From Methanobacterium sp. UBA294 (GTDB lineage: Archaea; Methanobacteriota; Methanobacteria; Methanobacteriales; Methanobacteriaceae): a DNA stretch of 64,000 nt. The notes beneath the pieces were generated by a model that saw only the letters and a list, made by a program, of their open reading frames with translations, did no database searches and was not told the origin of the DNA. Of the stretch, positions 1-8,902 are shown one piece after another; the first letter of the stretch is position 1; every line of letters starts with the position of its first letter. The stretch is taken from assembly GCA_002494495.1 (NCBI GenBank), contig DACB01000016.1:1-64000 (forward strand), given 5' to 3'. The translations under genes and the position numbers were made by a program.

Positions 1-84
1 AATAGAATGTATACAGATAATATTTTAAACTAATTATCCTTTAAATTAATTTTCTACTTATAAACAGTTTAAAGCGTAATCAGT

Positions 85-122
85 GATATATTTAAATTTC
101 TTCACAAGGATTTAATAGGAGG
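85..122 (+). promoter_or_regulatory. metG promoter-like TATA element and ribosome binding site
   Basis: An AT-rich TATA-like stretch (GATATATTTAAAT) lies at about 85-97. A perfect AGGAGG follows at 117-122, seven bases before a TTG codon. The Shine-Dalgarno match decides the TTG start of metG. The TATA assignment is inferred from position only. Confidence 0.5.
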
Positions 123-129
123 AAAAATT

Positions 130-2109
130 TTGAGTAAGGTTTTTATCACCTGTGCACTTCCCTATGCTAACGGACCCACTCATCTGGGGCATTTAAGATC
201 AACTTATATACCTGCTGATGTTTACGCACGGTACAACAGAATGAGAGGACATGAAGTTCTTTTCGTATGTGCTACTGATGAGCATGGAACACCCATCGCA
301 GTACAGGCTGAAAAAGAGGGTAAAACTCCCCTGGAGATTGCATCCAGGTACCATAAGATGATAAAGGATGATCTGGAATCCTGTAACATTTCACTGGATA
401 ATTTCGGCCGTACCACTGACCCAAAACATTACCAAACAGCCCAGAACGTTTTTTTAAAACTCTTAAAAAAGGGTTATATCTACCAGAAAGATATAAAACA
501 GCCCTTCTGTATCGAGTGTAACCGTTTCCTGCCGGACAGGTACGTTGAAGGAGTATGTCCATACTGCCAGGGCGAAGCTCGTGGAGATCAGTGCGAGATA
601 TGCGGTCGGCATTTAGACCCTATACAGCTTCAAGAGCAGCACTGTCTAATCTGTGGTTCTGTTCCGGAGATCAGGGAATCATCACATTATTATTTCCGGT
701 TGAGTCAGTTCCAGGATGATCTGAAAACATGGATCGATGGTAACGATAAATTACCGGCCAACGTTAAAAATTATGCTTTACAATGGATAAAAGAGGGTTT
801 AAAGGACTGGATACTCACCAGAGATATGGAATGGGGAATACCAGTACCTCTTGATGAAGCAAAGGGTAAAGTAATCTACGTCTGGCTGGATGCCCTTCTA
901 GAATACATCACATCTGCTGCCCAGTGGGCAGATAGGAACCACAGGAATTGGAAGGAATACTGGGATGATGCAGCCATACACTTCATTGGAAAAGACATAA
1001 TCTACCACCACAGCATATTCTGGCCGGCACTTCTCATGGCCTGCGGGTGCAAATTACCATACACCATCATCGCGGGAGAATACCTTTCACTTGAAGGCAG
1101 GAAAATGTCCACCAGTAAAAATTGGGTGATATGGACCAGTGACTTCCTTAAGGATTTTGAATCAGATATCCTGAGATATTACCTCCTGGTCAATGCACCC
1201 TTAACTCGGGACACTGACTTCTCCTGGGATGATTTCCAAAGGAGGATCAACGACGAACTGGCTGATGTGCTAGGTAACTTCCTACACCGTACATTCACCT
1301 TCACTGGCCGTTTTTTTAAGGGTAAAATACCAGAACCAGGCCAACTGGATGAATACGATGAGAAAATCCTGGACCTATTAAAAGGAACTCCAGATACAGT
1401 AGCAACCCATATAGAAAACTTCAAATTCAGAGATGGACTGGTGGAAATAATAAGATTAGCCAAAACAGGTAATAAATATTTTAACGATAAAGAACCCTGG
1501 AAAACAGTTAAAACAGAACCCGAAAAAGCAGCCACATGCCTGTACATCTGCAACCAGATCTCCAAAACACTTGCTGTACTGTTAAACCCCTTCCTACCTG
1601 TAAATTCAAGGAAAATACTGGAAACCATTTGTTTAAATATTTCAGAAGTAGTATGGGAAGAAGCTGCAGAAATGATACCTGTGGGTCATGAAATTTCCAA
1701 ACCAAAACCCCTCTTCACAAAGATAGAGGATAGCATTATTGAAAATAAAAAGAAAAAACTTTACAAAAATCTAGGAGAGTTAGATGATATGAAGAAGATA
1801 ATCAGTATCGAAGATTTTGCTAAATTAGAATTCCGTGTAGGAAAAGTAGTGGGAGCAGAAAAGGTAGAAGGAAGTGACTCACTCTTAAAACTGATGGTGG
1901 ATATCAAAGAGAAAAAATTACAGGTAGTCGCTGGTTTAGGGGGTAAATATGCGCCAGAGAAAATCCTAAATAAAAAGGTCATTGTCCTGGCCAATTTAAA
2001 ACCTGCCAAGTTATTCGGAATTAAATCAGAGGGAATGATACTGGCCACTGAGGATTCTTTGAATATCCTGGGTGCAGAAGGCGCTGCAATTGGTGAAAAA
2101 ATAAAATGA
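130..2109 (+). CDS. metG: methionyl-tRNA synthetase with C-terminal tRNA-binding domain
   Basis: Charges tRNA-Met with methionine in the cytoplasm. The class I signature HLGH is at residues 18-21 and KMSTS at about 325-329. Between them are four paired CxxC motifs (about residues 127-176), the double zinc-knuckle insertion of the long MetRS form. After the anticodon-binding region, residues about 555-659 form an EMAP/Trbp111-type OB-fold tRNA-binding domain (EFRVGKV...LKPAKLFGIKSEGM), fused here although it is a separate gene in some archaea. The start is a TTG preceded by AGGAGG. The stop overlaps the next ATG (ATGA), so the downstream gene is probably translationally coupled. Length (659 residues) is normal. 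Confidence 0.97.
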   Translation: MSKVFITCALPYANGPTHLGHLRSTYIPADVYARYNRMRGHEVLFVCATDEHGTPIAVQAEKEGKTPLEIASRYHKMIKDDLESCNISLDNFGRTTDPKHYQTAQNVFLKLLKKGYIYQKDIKQPFCIECNRFLPDRYVEGVCPYCQGEARGDQCEICGRHLDPIQLQEQHCLICGSVPEIRESSHYYFRLSQFQDDLKTWIDGNDKLPANVKNYALQWIKEGLKDWILTRDMEWGIPVPLDEAKGKVIYVWLDALLEYITSAAQWADRNHRNWKEYWDDAAIHFIGKDIIYHHSIFWPALLMACGCKLPYTIIAGEYLSLEGRKMSTSKNWVIWTSDFLKDFESDILRYYLLVNAPLTRDTDFSWDDFQRRINDELADVLGNFLHRTFTFTGRFFKGKIPEPGQLDEYDEKILDLLKGTPDTVATHIENFKFRDGLVEIIRLAKTGNKYFNDKEPWKTVKTEPEKAATCLYICNQISKTLAVLLNPFLPVNSRKILETICLNISEVVWEEAAEMIPVGHEISKPKPLFTKIEDSIIENKKKKLYKNLGELDDMKKIISIEDFAKLEFRVGKVVGAEKVEGSDSLLKLMVDIKEKKLQVVAGLGGKYAPEKILNKKVIVLANLKPAKLFGIKSEGMILATEDSLNILGAEGAAIGEKIK

Positions 2110-3668
2110 ACGAATCCGTGCTAATTGGGAAAACCGAAAAATTTCTGAGAAAAATCGGAAGAAAAAACATAGACATCCCTGCACTTTATAATATAGACTA
2201 TTTTATAGAGATTTATACCTATTTTAAAAATAACTTAACTGAATTACAAGATTTAAGAGACACCATGGAAGTGAAGGGTTACAAGGCACCCTACCGTTCC
2301 ATAGTTAAATACGGAGGACCTTCGAGAAGTGAAATGCAAGTTGAAGACCTCCACGACATCACCCGGCACACACAGCACTTCCGGATGAAGGCAGCTGCTA
2401 AAAAAAACATACTCGACCGGATTAAATCATCCATTGCCAGCCATAAAATAGCCATAGGCAACCTGGAAGAGTATGCGGTTATTAAATGTTCCAGTTGTAA
2501 TCATGAGTACCAGGGCCATGAGCTGCCTCAGATAATATCCCGTAAATGTGAATGCGGCTCAGATAACCTGGAGTTAACCCCCAATATCCGTGGGGTTTAC
2601 AGGTTAGGTACAATAAATTTCCTACCACTCAGCGGAGATTACATGGTAAAAATGTCCCAGCTTTCACCCCTGGGGCGAGAGGCATTCCGGAGTATAGTGC
2701 GCATCTTAAAACAGGAGAAAAGAGGAATTGTAAAAACCCTCTCCATGGTGGTGAAGATCTTTGAGGATGGCCGATGGATCAGGAAACGAGTTAACCTGGA
2801 CTGTATAAACCAGGTAAACTATGAAAAGGAGATAAGAAAACGATACGGACCAGATGCCCGTATAGAACTAATGCAGTTCCACCGTAACAGGCCCTCGATA
2901 ATTAACGATAAACACGTACAAACTGCTCTAAGTCTGGGCTACGTGAAACTGGCTGAAGATAAAAGCCTAGATATTATGGATGATGTTTTAAGTGAATACC
3001 TGAAAAATCCAGAGAAAATAAGAATCTACAACCAGATACAAGAAAAAACTAGGAGAACTTCCCTAAGAATTGGGGATAGCCAGGATCAAAATGCATTTCA
3101 GAAGGAATTAATGGATGAAGAACTTTTTAAACAAGGTTTAACTGATGAAAATGGTAAGCTTGATAGTGTTGTAGAACTCGATCTTGCATTAAAGGAGAAG
3201 ATTGATAGATGCCTCCTTTTAAATATCCCTCGGATCCTGATTACATGGGATATGATAAAATACTACCTCACAACTTCTTATGATCACAGAACCAAATATT
3301 CAGGTTCATTCCCCAATCTAAGGCCATATTTAGACAGCAATCAAATAAGCTCCTTTGAAAATTTCAATAAATGGGCCATAAATATATTGAAGAACTATTC
3401 CAATGAAAATATCCCCTACATATCCAATATAAACAGCTTATTAACTGAAAAATTTGAAATAGAAAAGAAGATCAAGGGACTTCACGTTAAAACCAATCCT
3501 TTAGCAGTGGGTGCTGCGTTACTTATTTCAGTCGCTGATGTTAGTCTGGAAGAAACAGCCAAAATATTTGATCTGAGCACTGAAGAAGTTGAAACAGAAA
3601 TGGATAAAATAGAAAAATTCCAGAAACCATCCATAAGATCCCGGGAATTCCTGGAAATGATCAAGTAA
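2106..3668 (+). CDS. conserved archaeal protein, probably DUF530 family
   Basis: A 520-residue protein that I associate with the uncharacterised archaeal DUF530 family; the family name is from memory and unproven here. A zinc-ribbon-like CxxC...CxC cluster sits at about residues 128-157 (KCSSCNHEY...KCECGSDN). The N-terminal part is basic and helical. The last 60 residues (AVGAALLISVADVSLEETAKIFDLS) look like a helix-turn-helix. It overlaps metG by four bases and is followed two bases later by a putative DNA-binding protein, so the three genes are probably co-transcribed. The metal site plus HTH suggests nucleic-acid binding. The large primase subunit was considered, but its Fe-S cysteine pattern is absent. 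Confidence 0.7.
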   Translation: MNESVLIGKTEKFLRKIGRKNIDIPALYNIDYFIEIYTYFKNNLTELQDLRDTMEVKGYKAPYRSIVKYGGPSRSEMQVEDLHDITRHTQHFRMKAAAKKNILDRIKSSIASHKIAIGNLEEYAVIKCSSCNHEYQGHELPQIISRKCECGSDNLELTPNIRGVYRLGTINFLPLSGDYMVKMSQLSPLGREAFRSIVRILKQEKRGIVKTLSMVVKIFEDGRWIRKRVNLDCINQVNYEKEIRKRYGPDARIELMQFHRNRPSIINDKHVQTALSLGYVKLAEDKSLDIMDDVLSEYLKNPEKIRIYNQIQEKTRRTSLRIGDSQDQNAFQKELMDEELFKQGLTDENGKLDSVVELDLALKEKIDRCLLLNIPRILITWDMIKYYLTTSYDHRTKYSGSFPNLRPYLDSNQISSFENFNKWAINILKNYSNENIPYISNINSLLTEKFEIEKKIKGLHVKTNPLAVGAALLISVADVSLEETAKIFDLSTEEVETEMDKIEKFQKPSIRSREFLEMIK

Positions 3669-3670
3669 GT

Positions 3671-4171
3671 ATGACATGGGTGTTAATTTTGGATGATGAA
3701 ATCTACATTAAACAACCACTGACCTCCCATAAGATAATTGAAGTACTGGATAAATATCCAAAACTAAGGAAGATTACCTGCCCTCCCAGCCTCTATAAAC
3801 GTGTACCTGAACGTTACTTGGAAGCACTTTCTAAGCTAGGAGTTGAGGTGGAACCTGTTAAAAAAATTGGTAGGCCCAGGAAATACGGGGAAAAAGAAAT
3901 AGAAAAGGTTAGCCTGATGTTTAAACAGGGCTACACTCCCCAGGAAATTTCAGATAACTTGAACATCCCCTTAAAAACCGTGTATTACCTAAACAAAACA
4001 CCATTAAAACAGGGTAGGAAGCCTAAATATCAAATTGAAACAGAGAGAAAGGTGAAGTCCTGTCATCAAAAGGGCATATCTGCCAAAGAAATTTCTGATA
4101 AATTAGACATACCCCTTCGTAGCGTTTATAGCCTTCTAAAGAGAAGATATTCCAATGGACATTCTGAATAA
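3671..4171 (+). CDS. tandem AT-hook/helix-turn-helix protein (DUF1699-like N-terminus)
   Basis: A 166-residue protein. Residues 1-65 resemble the short archaeal DUF1699 domain (ITCPPSLYKRVP). Two similar modules follow: a basic GRPRKYG (about 72-78) with an HTH (YTPQEISDNLNIPLKTVYYL), then GRKPKY (about 115-120) with a second HTH (ISAKEISDKLDIPLRSVYSLL). The halves are clearly an internal duplication. The GRPRK cores are AT-hook-like and the HTH units resemble resolvase/sigma-70 region 4 folds. A role as DNA-binding regulator or chromatin-associated protein is inferred. It follows the preceding gene by two bases, so it is likely in the metG operon. Confidence 0.65.
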   Translation: MTWVLILDDEIYIKQPLTSHKIIEVLDKYPKLRKITCPPSLYKRVPERYLEALSKLGVEVEPVKKIGRPRKYGEKEIEKVSLMFKQGYTPQEISDNLNIPLKTVYYLNKTPLKQGRKPKYQIETERKVKSCHQKGISAKEISDKLDIPLRSVYSLLKRRYSNGHSE

Positions 4172-4305
4172 TAAGATGTTCTAATAAATCTTACAATTTA
4201 CTCCAAAGTAAAATATCCCAATAAAAAAAATTAACTCCTAATAAAGTAAAAATATCCTATTAAGAAATAATTAACTCCTAAATAATAACTATAAGGGTAC
4301 TGATT

Positions 4306-5271
4306 ATGGTATTAAACATCCTTAAACCAGATCTTATAATGATTGCCTGTATCTGCGCAGTTGTCTCTTTCTTTATCACCTACCTGGCCATGCCCAGGTT
4401 AATCAAGAAATTGCAAGATGCGAAGATAGTGGGAAAGGATATCCATAAACCCAGTCAGCCGGAAGTGGCTGAGATGGGTGGTATTGGAATTCTTTTAGGT
4501 TTCATAATCGGGTTGTTCGTGGCAATTTACCTGTACCCCACACTACAGTTCACGTTGATAATCACTATGCTGGTAATCATGCTGGTGGGAATGGTGGGAA
4601 TGGTGGACGATCTCATTCAATTATCGTCTAAGGAGAAACTGATTTTATTATGGTTCGCCGGCCTGCCCCTGATATGGATTTCACCCCCAAATGTGGGTAT
4701 AATCTACATGCTCCTCATTCCATTAGCAGTTACCATAGCAGCCAACTTAACCAACATGCTCGCCGGTCTAAACGGTATCGAATCTGGCCTGGGAGCCATA
4801 GCCATGACCTCGCTTTCTATTTCCTGTATGATAATGGGCAAGTACGATGTGGCCATAATATCCATGGCCATGCTTGGTGCCCTGCTGGCCTTCCTCATCT
4901 ACAACCGCCACCCTTCACGTGTTTTCCCGGGTGATGTAGGAACACTAATAATCGGAGCCACCATAGTGTTGGTGGCCTTCATTGGAAGGGTGAAGATAAT
5001 CGCCCTTATAGTGCTTATACCCAATATAATTGATAGTGCACTAAAGTTCTACAGTGCAGGGGTGATGGAAAGACAGGATCACAAACCTACAGAGGTAAAT
5101 GGTGACGGTAATCTGGTTGCCCCGGATGGCGGATTCAAGTCCCTAATCAGGAGTGTTCTACGACGACCAATGAGTGAACAACAAGTGGTTATCATAATCT
5201 GGCTCATAGGTATATTATTCGGTGCGATTGGTATCATACTGTCCTATGTTTTAAAAAGCAGCATTATATAA
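4306..5271 (+). CDS. GlcNAc-1-phosphate transferase-like enzyme (GT4/MraY-WecA-Alg7 superfamily)
   Basis: A 321-residue polytopic membrane protein that probably transfers a sugar-1-phosphate from a UDP-sugar to dolichyl phosphate, the first step of N-glycan or other lipid-linked glycan assembly. Superfamily motifs are present in order: the paired Asp in MVDDLIQL, NLTNMLAGLNGIESG, FPGDVGTL, and a long loop DHKPTEVNGDGN. About nine to ten hydrophobic segments are visible. This pattern is typical of archaeal Alg7-like proteins (AglH of Methanococcus voltae), but the acceptor cannot be fixed from sequence. It is convergent with pilin-like genes 12 bp away, and archaeal pilins are often glycosylated; a functional link is only suggestive. 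Confidence 0.85.
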   Translation: MVLNILKPDLIMIACICAVVSFFITYLAMPRLIKKLQDAKIVGKDIHKPSQPEVAEMGGIGILLGFIIGLFVAIYLYPTLQFTLIITMLVIMLVGMVGMVDDLIQLSSKEKLILLWFAGLPLIWISPPNVGIIYMLLIPLAVTIAANLTNMLAGLNGIESGLGAIAMTSLSISCMIMGKYDVAIISMAMLGALLAFLIYNRHPSRVFPGDVGTLIIGATIVLVAFIGRVKIIALIVLIPNIIDSALKFYSAGVMERQDHKPTEVNGDGNLVAPDGGFKSLIRSVLRRPMSEQQVVIIIWLIGILFGAIGIILSYVLKSSII

Positions 5272-5283
5272 CTTATTTCAGAA

Positions 5284-5775
5284 TCAAACCCACTCTACAC
5301 CAGCCGTGGTAAATACATAGTTATCTGAAAAAGCAGGGTTAAATGCACTGTTTGTTAAATTTTGGGTGTTGAAGACTTGGCAGATACTCTTTCTAACATA
5401 ATAATTTATTCTTGAACCTAAACGATACTGTTCTTCTCTATCCAGATTGGAGCCTGCGGCATATATCTTCAACTGAATTTTGGTTCGATTATATGTGGAG
5501 TTAAATTTAGGTTTTGTATAGGTGATCTTCACGATCTTCACACCAGATGGACTGGTAAGTCTGGGATATTCCTGGGTATAATCTTTAAAGGTATCATCTG
5601 GATAAACTGCCATAGAATCTGCCAGTACTCCTTGAACTGCACCGCTTCTTGCTGCTGCCATGGCGTGGGTGAGTTCACTATCGGTGTTAATGGAGACTGC
5701 AACTACGCAGGTAACCATTAACATAAACCCCATGAGTATGATGAATTCAACTGAAATCTGGCCTTTAATATCCAT
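5284..5775 (-). CDS. class III signal peptide (type IV pilin-like) protein
   Basis: A 163-residue secreted protein. The N-terminus is MDIKGQISVEFIILMGFMLM: a short basic leader, Gly-Gln junction, Glu at +5 and a hydrophobic helix. This is the class III/EppA-type prepilin signal common in methanogens. The rest is a soluble domain with one NRT and one NLT sequon and two cysteines, and no recognised enzymatic motif. GGAGTATTT precedes the ATG. It lies 40 bp downstream of another pilin-like gene on the same strand, so the two probably make a transcription unit for minor pilins or an adhesion structure. Function beyond surface assembly is unknown. Confidence 0.75.
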   Translation of the reverse strand: MDIKGQISVEFIILMGFMLMVTCVVAVSINTDSELTHAMAAARSGAVQGVLADSMAVYPDDTFKDYTQEYPRLTSPSGVKIVKITYTKPKFNSTYNRTKIQLKIYAAGSNLDREEQYRLGSRINYYVRKSICQVFNTQNLTNSAFNPAFSDNYVFTTAGVEWV

Positions 5776-5815
5776 AAATACTCCTTAATTATCCATAAAA
5801 ATTCCTTAAACTGTG

Positions 5816-6268
5816 CTAATTTTTCAGTATCACAATCCAGTTTTCCTCATTTTCATCCCTTTTATTGATTATAACATATTCATTCCCTGGTTCAAGGCTT
5901 ATTTCGGAACTTTTTAGGTTATTATATGTAGATGAAAATTTTTTGGGGATTATGTAAGCTATTCCCATCCTATTACCAAATATAACCAGCACCCCTGTTG
6001 AATTAACTTGAACATGGTATGTGTAATTGTGTTGTATCTGAGCTGGCATTTTAATTTTGACTCTATGGCCATTTCCACCAGAATATGCCTGATTTATTGA
6101 ATTTGCTATGTTTTCAGCTAAGCTTCTTGCTTCTATTAATTCACGAGACTGATCTACCGCAGTAAATCTATCTGAAATTAATGTTGCAGCATATCCCATG
6201 ATTAATAGAAATATAAAGGTGGTAAGTAGTAAGTCTATGCTTATTGTACCATGTTGATCCATAATCAT
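5816..6268 (-). CDS. pilin-like protein with non-standard class III signal
   Basis: A 150-residue protein with a short leader ending in HG, followed by TISIDLLLTTFIFLLIMG. The layout copies a class III signal, but +1 is Thr and +5 is Asp instead of the usual Gln and Glu. A soluble domain of about 115 residues follows, with an NYT and an NST sequon and no cysteine. It is upstream of, and co-oriented with, the 163-residue pilin-like gene. Two in-frame ATGs (6268 and 6262) are possible and neither has a clear ribosome site. Likely a minor pilin; whether prepilin peptidase accepts it is uncertain. Confidence 0.6.
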   Translation of the reverse strand: MIMDQHGTISIDLLLTTFIFLLIMGYAATLISDRFTAVDQSRELIEARSLAENIANSINQAYSGGNGHRVKIKMPAQIQHNYTYHVQVNSTGVLVIFGNRMGIAYIIPKKFSSTYNNLKSSEISLEPGNEYVIINKRDENEENWIVILKN

Positions 6269-6360
6269 TATTATAATACTTTTTATATTTAAATTATTAC
6301 TAATTATTTTATGTTAGTAAATCGCAACAATTATATATTACTTTGTCATCTATTAATATT

Positions 6361-6422
6361 AAAAAATGTTATTGTTTACTAAAAAAATGTTATTGTTTAC
6401 TAAAAAAATGTTATTGTTTACT
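6361..6422 (+). repeat. three tandem copies of a 21-bp AT-rich unit
   Basis: The unit AAAAAAATGTTATTGTTTACT occurs at 6381-6401 and 6402-6422, with a 20-base copy at 6361-6380. It lies in the divergent intergenic region between the pilin-like pair and the THUMP gene. There are no spacers, so it is not CRISPR. It could be a multi-site operator or slipped-strand repeat. Confidence 0.9.
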
Positions 6423-6502
6423 AAAATATCAAAAGATAAAAAAATATTCGGGAATAAAACATGCAGAAAAATGAAAAAGATACAAAATATGGAGAATAAA
6501 AT

Positions 6503-7024
6503 ATGATAGAAAATGAAAAATTTGATTTAATAATTGAAATTGAAGAAAATGAGGTAACAGAAGAACTCGATGAATATATAGCAATTGATAAATTAGAAGA
6601 TAAGTTAAATGATTATGATCAGCGCTTTTACATCAAAGAATCAGAATTTTACAATGTCTTTTTTGTAGAACTCATGGAAAGGAATGAAAACACAGCCATG
6701 GAACTCGCTGAAACATCCCTGAAGAAAAACTTTGAAATAATCCCCATAGAAAGCGTTGTATCCAGCCAACCAGAAAAAATTCTGGAAAAGATAGTAGATA
6801 CCAGTAAAACTAAAATTAAAAATGGGGAAACGTTCACCATAAAATGTAATATCCGGGGCAGCAAGTATATAAAAACGAACAAAGAATTATTCATTGATTC
6901 CATCAATAATGAATTGATAAAAACAGGTAGAAAACCAGATAATACCAATCCAGACTGGACAATACACATTCAGGTGGTGGGTGAAAATACAGGTATCAGT
7001 GTGGTTAAAAATAAAAGCCTATGA
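6503..7024 (+). CDS. stand-alone THUMP domain protein
   Basis: A 173-residue cytoplasmic protein. Residues about 60-170 match the THUMP RNA-binding fold: TFTIKCNIRGSKYI followed by an acidic helix and the terminal pattern PDWTIHIQVVGENTGISV. The N-terminal 60 residues are acidic. THUMP domains normally sit on tRNA modification enzymes (ThiI, Trm11, Tan1); here no catalytic domain is fused. Tan1/THUMPD1 are non-catalytic partners of the tRNA acetyltransferase, so an adaptor role is a reasonable inference. GGAGAATAAAAT precedes the ATG. It sits alone, downstream of the 21-bp repeat array. Confidence 0.8.
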   Translation: MIENEKFDLIIEIEENEVTEELDEYIAIDKLEDKLNDYDQRFYIKESEFYNVFFVELMERNENTAMELAETSLKKNFEIIPIESVVSSQPEKILEKIVDTSKTKIKNGETFTIKCNIRGSKYIKTNKELFIDSINNELIKTGRKPDNTNPDWTIHIQVVGENTGISVVKNKSL

Positions 7025-7156
7025 AATTGCGTTACTTTTTTATTTTTTAATTTTTATTGAAATTTTTGATTTCAACATTATAATATAATCATAAATAATT
7101 TAAGTTATTAATTACTAATAATATTTGTAGAATTTTCATCTACTGGGGGTGTTAAA

Positions 7157-8233
7157 TTGTTTGGTTCTAGTTCTGAAGAAGTGCAAGATAATAGTACTCC
7201 TGAGTATAGAAAATGCTGGGCACTAGGAGAAGCTTTTTATTATGTAAATACTTATTTTAAAAAAGAGAGTTTAAAAAAAGATAATTTAAAAAGCATTTAC
7301 TATACAAAAACTGAATCAGAGGCCTTTTATTATGCTAAAACTAAACTAGAGGCTATTTATTCTATATCAAAAAATCTGGGGCTAACAGATGAAAATATCT
7401 ATATTATCATTGGGGACCTACGGAATAAACTTACAATAGACAAATCAGGACAAACAAGCATAGATGAAACAACAAATAAATCATTGATGGATTTAGAAAG
7501 TTATTTGAAAGCAGGCCTTACTGGAATAGAGCCACAATTCGAGTATATTTTCTCAACAGCAAGGGATTGTCTATTATTATATTGGGAAGGAGAAAAAACT
7601 AAGGACTTTCTAGATAATTTAATTAAATTTAAAAACTATACATCACCCGATAAAGTGGAGTTAATTGTAAATGTAGTTAATTACTGGGATAAACAGAAGT
7701 TCCAAAACCCTGATAAACCAGAAAACCCTGATAAACTTGATCAACCCGATCCAAAGTTTCCAAGGGAAGTTAAAAACAGAATTGCCGGACTAATACTAGG
7801 AACAACTGAAATTTCAGATATCCTGACTAAATGGGACCGTTTTTGGTGGGTATTAATCTGCTTTATAATCGTTGGCCTGGGAATAATACTCGGTGCAATT
7901 TTGCTTATTACAATACTATTCAATATATATCAGGGTTTCATAGCTGAAGCTCCTCTTGTAAACGAAACATTAAATGCGACAGCTGCAAATGTAAATAATA
8001 CTGCTGCAAATACGACTGCCACAACAAGTGAGGATGATCTGACAGGTATATTAACAACGATTTCTACACTTGCTGCGTCTGCTATACCAGCATTAGGATC
8101 AGCGATTATTGTCTGGCAAAAATTCGCGAATTTTGTTGAGCGCTGGTTAGCACAACAAACCCTAACTCTAGGCAAAAGAAATCTAAAGATTAAAGATCGG
8201 ATATATAATGAATTTAGGGTTTTAATTAATTAA
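7157..8233 (+). CDS. unknown protein with two C-terminal membrane helices
   Basis: Not recognised. It is 358 residues from a TTG preceded by GGGGGTG. Residues 1-190 are soluble and rich in Tyr and Lys, with near-duplicate patches (EAFYYVNTYFK; SEAFYYAKTK). Next comes a Pro/Asp repeat linker (NPDKPENPDKLDQPDPKFP, about 182-200). A strong hydrophobic helix (WWVLICFIIVGLGIILGAIL, about 230-250) leads into an Asn/Thr/Ala-rich stretch (about 265-295) with several NxT sequons, which suggests exposure outside the cell. A second hydrophobic segment (about 300-322) and a basic tail follow. The likely topology is both termini inside with a glycosylated external loop. No neighbour suggests a function. 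Confidence 0.6.
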   Translation: MFGSSSEEVQDNSTPEYRKCWALGEAFYYVNTYFKKESLKKDNLKSIYYTKTESEAFYYAKTKLEAIYSISKNLGLTDENIYIIIGDLRNKLTIDKSGQTSIDETTNKSLMDLESYLKAGLTGIEPQFEYIFSTARDCLLLYWEGEKTKDFLDNLIKFKNYTSPDKVELIVNVVNYWDKQKFQNPDKPENPDKLDQPDPKFPREVKNRIAGLILGTTEISDILTKWDRFWWVLICFIIVGLGIILGAILLITILFNIYQGFIAEAPLVNETLNATAANVNNTAANTTATTSEDDLTGILTTISTLAASAIPALGSAIIVWQKFANFVERWLAQQTLTLGKRNLKIKDRIYNEFRVLIN

Positions 8234-8400
8234 ATAGCCCATCAAAACGCCTTATGGTTTGGTATTGTTAATACTAATTTTTTTTATTTTTCAACTTATT
8301 TCCCCATAACCAAATCTTAATTTGATCATTCAAAGATCATAAATACTGGTAATAATAAAATAAAAGATGTAGAGTATTTATAAATAAACAGGAAGTAACA

Positions 8401-8889
8401 ATGTACGAGATTTTCCTATTCAGTGGAGGAGTATACAGATTCGATGAATTAAAGGAAGCTGTAGAAGATGTTGGAGGGGTGGTATTTAAAAAGAACCTCT
8501 TCCATGTAGGCAGGGGGACCTACTTCATGGCGGATGAAGTACAGGCCATGTTCATCATACCTGAAGAAGAGGAGGATACCATCAAATCATTTGCAGAAAA
8601 GCTTAAAGGACGCCTAGAAAAATTGGACGTGGAAGACATAAAGAGAATGGACCTACTTACCTATGTCTCTGTCTGTGATGCTCTGATTAAGTCGGGAAAG
8701 TGGATGAGCAGGGATGAAATAAAAGACAGGATAGAATGCCCCTGCCCAGCCCAGCTATGTGAAATTCAAGAAATGGACTTCTGTATTCATGACCAGCTGG
8801 ACGAATCACTGGGAAAGTTCTGTAAAAAAAATGTATTAAAATCAAAGAAAAAAATTATCACCCAATACTACTTAATAGAAGAAGATTAA
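8401..8889 (+). CDS. conserved hypothetical protein with C-terminal Cys cluster
   Basis: Not recognised with confidence. A 162-residue soluble protein with a mixed alpha/beta N-terminus (MYEIFLFSGGVYRFDELKEAVEDVGG) and an acidic centre. Five cysteines lie in about 35 residues near the C-terminus (CPCPAQLCEI...FCIHD...FCKK), which could hold a metal. AGGAAG precedes the ATG. It is followed after 13 bases by a small membrane protein on the same strand, so the two are probably one operon. Confidence 0.6.
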   Translation: MYEIFLFSGGVYRFDELKEAVEDVGGVVFKKNLFHVGRGTYFMADEVQAMFIIPEEEEDTIKSFAEKLKGRLEKLDVEDIKRMDLLTYVSVCDALIKSGKWMSRDEIKDRIECPCPAQLCEIQEMDFCIHDQLDESLGKFCKKNVLKSKKKIITQYYLIEED

Positions 8890-8902
8890 ATAAATCCAGT
8901 GT

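Noticed and set aside
2106..3668. Large subunit of DNA primase (PriL)
   Set aside because: The four-cysteine Fe-S pattern of PriL is missing; the central CxxC...CxC resembles a zinc ribbon.
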